Translations under genes and position numbers: made by a program
The notes under the pieces: generated by a model
Database searches by the model: none
What the model was told of the DNA's origin: nothing
What the model saw: the letters and a program-made list of their open reading frames with translations, nothing else
Part shown: in pieces, positions 23,601 through 32,600 of the stretch
Position numbering within the stretch: the first letter of the stretch is position 1
Layout: each line of letters begins with the position of its first letter
Source of the DNA: Planctomycetota bacterium
GTDB lineage: Bacteria > Planctomycetota > Uabimicrobiia > Uabimicrobiales > Uabimicrobiaceae
NCBI GenBank assembly: GCA_029260735.1
Contig: JAJDCR010000157.1
Coordinates: forward strand, 1-64,000
DNA: 64,000 nucleotides
Reading direction: 5' to 3'

Positions 23601-26600
23601 TTAGTTCCTGCTAGTGAAATCCCATATTTTTGATTGATTTTACCTATCCAAGTTACTCCTGTGATCGAATCTAAGCCTAAGTCTGTAAATTGAATATCTT
23701 CCTCAATTTCTTCTTCATCGATGTGTAGTTCTTGGGCTAAAAGATTTTTCAGAGTGGATTTTACCAAAAATAAAGTATTAGAATTCGAAAGAGGATTAGT
23801 TGTCAGATCAACAGCAACTTGTTTTGGAAGAGCAATATCTTCGACATTTTTCTGAAAGTTTTTTTGAATTTGTAGCAAGGTTTGAGAATTATTGACAAAA
23901 GTTTTTTCGTGCATAGCCAACTCTAGCCGATAGGTTTCTGGGAGCTGATTTCTAAGGCTTTGGGTACATTCTTCTTTAAGCGTAACAATAGCACTACGGG
24001 GAAACTGTGCTATTGTTTGTGCTAGGACCATTGCTGATTTATATATCTGATTCCTGGGAAGGACAGACAGCCCTCTTTTATTCTTGAGCTCGCTTCCTGA
24101 GTATTCTTTGGCAGTGAATAAAATTTCTCTAGCCAAATCATAACCCATTCGGTGAGGGAAAATAAGGGTAGAGCCCGCTCCAGGAGTAAAACCGTAATTC
24201 ATGTAGGGACTAATGTATCTACTTTCTTCACTAAAGAGGATAAAATCGGCAAACATACCTAAACTCCATCCTGCTCCAATAGCATGGCCTTGCATTGCGG
24301 AAATTACGGGAATCTCACATTCCAAGGCCAGATGATAAATTAGGATATCTGTGAATTTAGCTTTGCCTTCTTGAATAGCAAGCAACCCCTCCTTGGTACC
24401 TCCACAAGCAAAGTAAGTAGCATAACCCATTAAAACGACTACCTTATAATCCTTATTCTCTCTAATATGAACAAATACTTCGTTCATTCCCGATATAAAT
24501 TCTGGTGAAAGCATATTTTTTGCTTTTTGATCGATCATCTTTACCAGAACAACTCCTTGCGGGAAAGACATCGCTTTTATCACCTTGGATTTGAGTGAAA
24601 CTACAGTAGAGGGCAACTCCTTATATTCTGGGCAACTTTCCTCTGGCCAAGTACGGACACCAGAAAAAAGACTTTTTAACCAAGTTATACTTTCTCTCTC
24701 TGGCTCTACTTTGTCATCGCCATTCATCTTTTGTTGCCATTCTTTAATTAATTCTTTCGCCGATTCTTTTTTGGGAGAAGAAGTTTTTAAAGTGGTATCC
24801 GTACTCTTTAATTCCTTAACATACATACAAATTTTGTGAGATAAGTGTTTCTTTAATTGGTACAGTGATTCTCGTGGCATCTCAGCTAAGATTCTTACTA
24901 GTTCTTGTGAGTATGATTCAACTTCCTTTTTTGGTAAAATTGGACAACCCCAACCTCTTTCGGATAGTTCTTTGCCGGAAAAATGGACATTTGAATATAA
25001 AAATTCCTTTCCCTGAATCCCTCCAAAACGCTCCGCAAATAAAGATTCTTCTTCTATTGTAGGAAAAAAATTCTGATTTACATTTGTGTAATAATACTGG
25101 TTTTCTTCACTACAAATCATAAAATCACAGAGAGCTCCCAATAAAAAACCAGCCCCCAAAGCATTCCCTTTCATTACAGCAACAGTAGGAAAAGGAAAGG
25201 AAACTATTTTTAAATGTAATTTTTGTTTAATCAATTCATTTTGTTCCTTTCTTTCCCCTTTTAAAAACGAAGAATCTGTGCCTGTGATAACTAATACTTT
25301 AATCTGTTCTTCTTTTTCGACGATTGACAAAGCCTCTCCTAGATCTTCAATTACAGTGGGAGAAAGATTGTTTTGTGTTTGTAATTCTGAAACTTCAATC
25401 ACAAACACTCCTTTTCCAGAATCATATAAGTAAATGGAAGATGGATTCTCTCTTTTTGAAGCTCTAAGTTCTGAACTGGGATGAGAAAGAGTAGTGCTTT
25501 CGCTAATTGAAGTAGAACCATGACTTAAAGGGATATCTGCAGATTTCTCTAAGTTTCCAGTCAAGAAATCTTCTGATTTAGAAGAACCCGAAATCCAATA
25601 TCGTTTTCGAGCAAAAGGATAGGTTGGCAAGTGGAGGCGTGGAGGAAATCCTTTTGAATAAAGCGGTTGCCAATTTACTTGATAGCCTTGTATCCAGATC
25701 TCAGCAAGTTTCTTGAATTTTCCTTTCGTAATCCATCGTTGGATGGTCTCTTGAAAATCTTCGTCTTCTTCAAAAACATGAAATCCTCTCTTGCTTGGTT
25801 TAACCCGTGCATACCATACGCCTAACGAATTGGGATCCTGAAGCCAAAGGTCAAGTTTTTCAGTAAGTTCTTTAACACTGGTAACTAAAAGAATCAAACG
25901 CTCTTCCATGGCTACTCGACCCATTTGAAGTGTGTAGGACAAAGAAAAAAGATCCGTTTCTTGATTTACTTTTAAAAAAGAAAGAAGCTTCTTAACATAC
26001 TCTTGTAAACGTTCTAAATTCTTCGCGGAGATCGGTAAAAGAACTCCCTTTGAAATCATTGTTTTTTTGAGATTTTTTTGTGGAAGAAATTCCTCTAAGA
26101 TGACGTGAGCATTTGATCCGCTTGCTCCAAATGAACTAATACTGGATTTTCTTCGTTTTCTTTTTAAAGTAGGAGAAAACTTCCACTCTTCAGTAGTAGA
26201 TTGTATATAAAATGGAGAAGCGGCTAAGTCCAAGAATGGATTTACTTCTTCAGAGTGTAAAGATTTAACTAAGGTTTTGTGGTGTAATTGAAGTATTGCT
26301 TTGGTTAAACCGCTAATACCAGCAGCCGATTCAGCGTGACCAATATTGGATTTAACTGAACCTAAAGCACAAAACTGTTTCTTCGAAGTAAACTGAGAGA
26401 AAGCGCGATTGAGTCCTTGTATTTCAATAGGGTCACCGAGAGATGTACCCGTACCATGAGCTTCAATGTAGCTAATCGTTTCGGGATCTGTTCCTGTCTT
26501 TTTAAGACATTCAACAATCATCTCTCCTTGAGCGACAGGAGAAGGGACAGTCATTCCACTCACTTTCCCTACGTGATTGATGCTACTTCCTTTTAGAACC

Positions 26601-29600
26601 GCATAAATACTATCTCGATCTTCTATTGCCTGTTTTAACGGCTTGAGTAAAATGGCCCCGACTCCCTCTCCCGAGACATAGCCATCTCCTCCTGCTCCAA
26701 AAGATCGGCAGTATCCATCTGTCGAGTGCATGTCAGCCATGCCATAGGTTTCATACTTGCTTGGGTGTAAGGATAAATTAACTCCTCCAGCAAAAGCCAC
26801 TTTACTTTCTCCTTTAATGAGGCTTTCCATTGCAAAGTGAACCGCCGTCAAAGAAGAAGAGCATACTGTATCTATGGCTATTGAAGGCCCGTGAAAATTG
26901 CAGAAGTAAGAAACTCGATTGGCAATGGGGGCATAGCTTAACGAAAGAGGAATTCTTTGGCCATCTTGAAGCACTTCGTTTTGAAGTAAGGTATAATCTT
27001 TGTGCATCGCACCAACAAATACCCCCACCGATCTTCTTTTATTCTCACCTTCAGGAGAAACTATATTGGCAGGCGTATAACCAGCATCTTCCATTGCTTC
27101 CCAACAAATTTCTAAAAACAAACGTTCTTGAGGATCGATAAATTCCGCTTCCCGCGGTAGAATTTTGAAAAATGGAGCATCAAAACAATCTACTTGGTCA
27201 ATGAATCCTCCCCACTTGGACATTTTTTTACCAGAAGGAGACTTCAAGCCATCAAAACAACTAATACTCCAGCGATCTGGGGGAATTTCTGTAATACAAT
27301 CTTTTCCCGCTTTAAGGTTTTCCCAAAATTCGTTCAAATTTGAGGCTTGAGGATAACGACCACTCATTCCAATAACCGCAATATCTAAAATGGAAGGACA
27401 CTGTCCCGTAGTTATTGAGAAGTTCAAAGGAGCATGAGTTGTTTTCTCGTCAAAAAAATTTCTTTGAGGAGATAGAAAAGGTTTTATTTCTTGAGAAAAA
27501 TCAGAAGTAGTTAGGGATCTCTCGTTTTTTGGAAGTTCGTAATTTTTCTTTAAATGCCGAGAAAGATCCGTAATAGTCGTGTATTCAAAAAGAAGTATCG
27601 GCGAGAGTGTTGTTGAAAGTAGGGATTCTATCGACTGAACAATTTCCAAAAGCATAGCAGAGTCAAGCCCCAATTCATAATAGCCCAGATCCATAGCTAC
27701 TTCACCGACCTCAAGTCCTAATTTGGAAGCTACTACTGATTGGAGCAAAGAATCCATGGAAGGAAAGGACGATTTTGCTAATGGAGTAGTCTCTTTTTTG
27801 TCCTCGAGATATTCTTTTTGTATAAAAGAATGGGATTGTCCATTATTTCGTTGAGGATTAATAAGTCCAGCATGGCGAACTAATTTGTTTTTGAAATTTT
27901 TTAGCTCCCCTATTTTTTCTCCCTCTGGAGTAAAAAACTCCATTGTCATACTAACTAACTCTTTCGTATTATGAACCGACGTATTCTTAACGCGAACATA
28001 ACATTCATGACCAAAGGGTTTAGATGCAGTAAATGATTCATAAAACAAGGGTAAGAACAAACGTTTTTCTTCGGGAAATAATTGGGAGAGTAGCACTCCT
28101 GCTCCCACAGCACTACCATCGATCAAAGTGGGATGAAACCAATATTTGTCTGGGGAGTAAGGAATTTTTTCATTTACTTTTACATGAGTCCAAATCGCAT
28201 CGGCAGTGGTATAGACAGTTCCATTTGCCTTCATCATACCAGTGTGCAGTAATTCCTGAGACTGGCAATGCTTGTAAAGCAAGTGAAGATCCGTTTCTGA
28301 ATTTTTATCAGAAATGATCTTTTCTAAATGAACAAACTCACTTAAAACAAAAGAATCTACCAAATGCATTTCTGCGGTAACATAAAGGTATTCTTGTTTT
28401 TGAGGAGATTCAATATCAAGAGCTTTACGGACTCGAATCTTCCAGAGTCCTTCTTCTTTTTCTTCTGTTTTTATCGATAAATTTACAGGAGCTTCTTTTG
28501 TTGCAATTAAGGGGCGGTAGATAGAAAGATTTTTCAATTCTAATTGCTCGTGAGAATATCCTGTTTTTTGAAACCATTGGTACAAGAAATCAATCCAAGC
28601 TAGACCCGGTAATAGCTCTTGACTATAGGCTTTATGGTTCGCCAGAATGGGGTGATCTACAGTTAAAACTAGACTCCAAGCCTGAGATTTTTCAAAACTA
28701 TAGTTAAAAGTTGGAGCGAGAAAATTTTTCCGCAGTTTGCTTGTTTCTGGAGAAGGTTGGAGTATTCGAACATCTACTCTGTTCATTGTCGGTAAAGGCA
28801 AAGGACTTCGTTTACCAGGTAAAACACCTGGACCTGCTTCTAAAATGACATGAGCATTGGTACCTCCGTCTGCAAAGCAATTTAAGGCTGCGTATTTCAT
28901 CTCAATAGACTGTTTTTCTCGTGGAAAGACAAAACCAGAGCTTTCCAGAGAGTAATGTTGAAGAGGTTCTTGCCCTGACAGAAAAGGAATCAATTGCTGA
29001 TAATGTAACATCAAAACAACCTTAGTGAAGCTAGCAATGCCTTCTGCACATAAAGGATGACCAATGTTTGGTTTTATCGAACCTAAATACAACGAGGAAT
29101 TTTCTGGAGGAGAATAGACGGAAGCAATCGCTTTGATCTCTAGTAAATCGGTAACTTTGGATCCAGAACCATTTATCTCAAGGTAGTTTATCTCTCTAGG
29201 ACATTTCTTTTGTTTGAGAGCAGAGAGCATCACTTCTTTTTGTGCTTCTACGCTGGGAGTGGCAGGTCCTGCTGTTTTTCCATCGTTATTAATGCTAATC
29301 CCAGCAATAAGCCCATAAATACTGTCTTTATCTTCTTGGGCTTTAGAAAGAGCTTTTAAATAGACCACTGCACAACCTTCTCCCAAGACCACTCCAGAAG
29401 CCCGCTCATCAAAAATATGAAACTCTCCATTTTTTTGGAGTAAATTACGCCTAGCAAAAATCTCATGAATAGTAGGACTCGTAAGTAAACTCACCCCTCC
29501 GACGAGGGCAGAGTCAATCGTTCCTAATCGAATAGCTTCTACAGCCATGTTCATTCCCACTAAAGAAGAGGAACAGGCTGTGTCAAGAACAACAGAAGCC

Positions 29601-32600
29601 CCACGGAAATGAAAAAACTGAGAAAGATTAGCTGCTAAATAATTTTGTCCTATAGCCATTATTGGATTGCGAGCGTTTTGAATACTAGCACTACTCAATT
29701 GATTTTGACTGCGAGCCCCTATATAAACGCCAATGTTTTTACCTTCCAACTCTCTATGAGTGTAACCGGCATGGTAGATTGCTTTGAGGCTTTCCTCTAG
29801 TAAGATCAATGCTTGCGGATCCATTACATGAGCATCTTCAGGGGCAATCATAAAAAATTTAGGATCAAACCCATAAACATCTGAGATTAATCCTGCATGG
29901 TAATCTGTCTCTATACCCCAACAATCTCTCGGAACAGGTGCAATAGCACTTTTGCCTTCAGATAATAAATTCCAATACTCCTCAATATTAGGAGCTCTAG
30001 GAAAACGGCAAGCCATTCCAACAACTGCAATTGGGTCTATGGAAGAACGTAACTCTTCGATATGAACAAGATTTTTTGTCTTGCCCAATTCTTGTTTCTT
30101 CATAGAAAAATTGTTTTGTACCTTAGAGGTAGTTGCAAAATCTTTTTCAGAAAACCCTCTTGGGTAAAGTAATTGAGCCATTGCTTTAGGATGGGTTGAC
30201 TTGAACCAATCAGACAATTTCTCTAGAGTCGAATATTCAAAGAGAACAGAAGGATCTAACTCTAGTTTAAGCTCTTCTTTTATTCTCTGAAATATTTGGG
30301 CCAAGAAAATAGAATCTACTCCATATTCGGTAAAGGAAACTTGAGGATCAAATTGCCCTTGCTTCATTTTCAGTTCTTTTTCAAAAAGGGATTGTAACCA
30401 TTTTTGAATAACAAACTTGTCGATACTATTATTATAGAGGGGAGTCTTTTTTCGAGATGGAGAGTGAAGTAAAGTTTCGGAGACAAACTTTGTTCGATCT
30501 ACAACTGCCGGCATAACGACAGGTTCATTCAAATGAGACAAAATTTGGTCAAAAAACTGTAAGCCTTCGGTATCTGTAATACTAAGGAGTCCACTCTGTA
30601 AATAGGCTTGACTTTTTACCTCTCCTACGCCAGTTTCTTTCCAACTGGGCCATTGAATACTAACGATAGGAATTTCTCTGCAATAATTGGCGTAATAGTC
30701 CATGAAAGCATTAGCCATCGCATAGTCACTTTGTCCAACCCCTAGACAAGGAATGATACCTGAGACAGAAGAAAAAAGTAAAACGAACTGAAGCTTCTGA
30801 TGATCAACTAATTCCATTAAATTTTGGAGTCCTTCAACCTTAGGAGATAATACTTTTGCAATGCTACCAGGTGTTTTTCTAACAAAGGCGGGATTCTCTG
30901 GATCGCTGAATCCCGCTGCATGAATAATCCCGGTAACCACTCCCATGGATGTTTGAATCGTCTGGTACTGCTCTTGTAAGAACTCTAGATTTTCTAAAGA
31001 AAAAGATATAACTTGAACCTTTGTTCCTAAGGATCGTAACTCTTGAATATTTTTTATTTTTTCCTTTGTAGAGGAGGAAAACTTATCCAATTCCTGCCAC
31101 TGACTTTCGGGAGGTAAAGAGATTCTCCCTGTTAATATCAAACGACGAACTTTGTATTTAGTCACTAAGTGACGAGCACAAAGCAATCCTAACCCGCCAG
31201 TCCCTCCTGTTACTAAAACCACTTGTTGATCATCAAATGAAATAGAATGAGGTTTAGGGGTTTCTAAAGTAGTTTCTTGTAGAAAACTAACATAACGCTG
31301 ATTATTACGATAACAAGCCTCCGGCTCCCATGATTGACTATATACTTCTTGAAGAATCTGTGATGTATGCTCTTTTAAATCTTGGTTTGCGGGGTTCAAA
31401 TCTATGTGACGAGAAGTTAAACCAGGGTATTCAGATTGTAACATACGGTATAACCCTGCTTTTTCCGCTCCTCTGATTGCTATTGTTTGATTTTGCCAGT
31501 TTTCCAATCCCTGAGTTATGAAAAAGAAGCCGACTCCTGCACTACGTTTTTCTTCAATTATTTCTTGTAATAACGAAATCCACTTATCACGAGAAAGGTC
31601 GTTAGGAGAATTCTTAGAACCTATCCCTGTCAGATCAATCCAAATCTTACAAGTGCTTAGATGTTTTTTGTAATGATATTCTTGGACTTGAGAATCTTCA
31701 AGTAAGAAAGCCTCTTTTACTTCTAGCTCAATTTGTTGAGCTAAGAGCCGAGATGCCTTGTTATGAAAAATAATGATAGGCGAAGAAGTTTTTTCAGAAA
31801 TGGAAACTGGTGCAAACCTCCATTCTTTTTTCAAAAATACAGAACTTCGCGACTCATTGGCACAGTGGATTCCAGAGATCCAATACTTTTCTTTAGCAAA
31901 AGGATAAGTCGGTAGTGAGATTCGAGAAGGTTTTTCTTTTCCGTAGAGTTTATTCCAATCAATAACTAAACCTTTTGTCCAAAAACGAAGAAGCTGTGGA
32001 AGGTCTTTGCACTGGATAGATTTTTCAATGTTTTTTTGTAGTTTTTTATTGAGAGCCAAGTCCGCGAGAGCTTCTTTGTTGTATTTCACTTGTCCTTGGT
32101 ATAGATATTCCCAATTCTCTTTATTTACCAAGTAGCTTTTTAATTTCTTTTTTAGCTCCTTAATGGAAGCTACAACTAAGCCAAGGCGCTCTGTCATTGC
32201 ATTTCGACCTACTTGTAAAGTGTAAGCAATATCAGGTAAATGCAGAGTTGAAAATTGTTTTTCATCAATGACAAACAGCAATTGTCTCACTTGCTCTTCA
32301 AGTTGATTTTTATTTTTCGCCGACAGTGTTATGGCGAAAGGAGTTTCTCTCCCCAGAATGATTTTAGATTTTTCTTCATGTCTAGATTTTTTGGGATTGT
32401 ACTCTTCTATCACGAGATGTACATTTATTCCACTAGCTCCCATAGAGTTAACAGCTGCACAGCGTAATTGTGAAGAGGGTATTTTCCATTCCCTAAGCGA
32501 GGTATTTATAAAGAATGGACTGTTTTTTATGGGAATATAAGGATTGATGTTTTTAAAATTTAAGCTCGGTGGGATTTGGAGATGCTGTAATGATAATAAC

